DNA from: Deltaproteobacteria bacterium
Lineage (GTDB): Bacteria; Desulfobacterota_C; Deferrisomatia; Deferrisomatales; JACRMM01
Direction: 5' to 3'
Length of the DNA: 23,685 nt
Assembly (NCBI GenBank): GCA_016218905.1
Contig: JACRCS010000291.1
Location: forward strand, 1 to 23,685
Shown: positions 23,600 to 23,685 of the stretch, piece by piece
Position numbering within the stretch: position 1 is the stretch's first letter
Layout: each line of letters begins with the position of its first letter
The notes under the pieces: model-generated
The model's database searches: none
The model's input: the letters and a program-made list of their open reading frames with translations, nothing else
What the model was told of the DNA's origin: nothing
Translations under genes and position numbers: made by a program

Positions 23600-23685
23600 C
23601 TACCACACCTTGGGGCGCACCAAGGCCCGACCCATCATCGCTGCCGTCCGGAAGAGGGGCCTGTACGCGAAGCACGCCCCGTGCG
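23600..23685 (-). CDS. 3' end of an unidentified CDS running off the right edge
   Basis: Reading the minus strand from base 23683, 27 codons stay open to a TAG at 23602-23600. The peptide ends FAYRPLFRTAAMMGRALVRPKVW. Third codon positions are almost all G or C (25 of 27 by my count), unlike the other two frames. The stop lies two bases before the methyltransferase ATG, as expected for an operon neighbour. The fragment is too short to name; the basic, hydrophobic tail would fit a membrane or glycosyltransferase C-terminus, but that is a guess. Confidence 0.6.
   Translation of the reverse strand, partial: HGACFAYRPLFRTAAMMGRALVRPKVW

Noticed and set aside
23608..23625. Inverted repeat CCTTGG-N6-CCAAGG before the last methyltransferase
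   Set aside because: It lies in coding sequence of the preceding gene and is short. It might mask the ribosome binding site, but there is nothing to support regulation.
1..23685. Search for defence systems, mobile elements, CRISPR, tRNA and rRNA
   Set aside because: No transposase, integrase, nuclease, repeat-spacer pattern or RNA gene was recognised. All convincing genes belong to glycan metabolism.

Overview
The window is GC-rich bacterial DNA (hand counts of 60-base lines run from about 75% down to 42% GC). Genes are tightly packed, many start at GTG or TTG, and several neighbours overlap by four bases. Every recognisable product belongs to glycan assembly or tailoring: glycosyltransferases, lipid-carrier enzymes, a GtrA-like protein, methyltransferases, an acyltransferase and a radical SAM enzyme. 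This looks like a cell-envelope or glycoprotein polysaccharide locus of a high-GC bacterium. I cannot name the phylum from sequence alone. I saw no rRNA, tRNA, CRISPR array, insertion sequence or phage gene, and no gene-free stretch longer than 300 bases.

Layout. (1) Bases 4331 to 1, minus strand: a UbiA-family prenyl-phosphate phosphoribosyltransferase broken by one in-frame TGA, a GT9 transferase, a TMTC-like membrane transferase with TPRs, and the start of an LPG-synthase-TM protein, all overlapping by a few bases. (2) Bases 4569-6290: the only plus-strand gene, a second TMTC-like protein, sharing a divergent promoter region with unit 1. (3) Bases 10508 to 6323, minus: an FAD-dependent UDP-galactopyranose-mutase-like oxidoreductase, a third TMTC-like protein and a SAM methyltransferase. 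(4) Bases 23685 to 10646, minus: a long run comprising the tail of an unidentified gene, a methyltransferase, an FkbM methyltransferase, a radical SAM protein, a GT-A transferase, two methyltransferases, a GT9 transferase, a hexapeptide acyltransferase, a GT2, a GT4, a fourth TMTC-like protein, a GT39-like GT-C transferase and a GtrA-like protein.

The most striking feature is four divergent paralogues of one GT-C-plus-TPR family (TMTC/GT105-like) within 14 kb. Each sits beside different partner genes. My working model is inference: polyprenyl-phosphate sugars are made by the UbiA enzyme and relatives, moved across the membrane with GtrA's help, and used by the TMTC-like and GT39-like enzymes to glycosylate exported acceptors. 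The cytoplasmic transferases, methyltransferases and acyltransferase would build and decorate a separate or connected surface glycan.

Other points of note are the single nonsense codon in the UbiA gene, low-GC patches at about 10.64-11.58 kb and 21.0-23.3 kb in an otherwise very GC-rich region, and repeated ATGA/GTGA stop-start overlaps.
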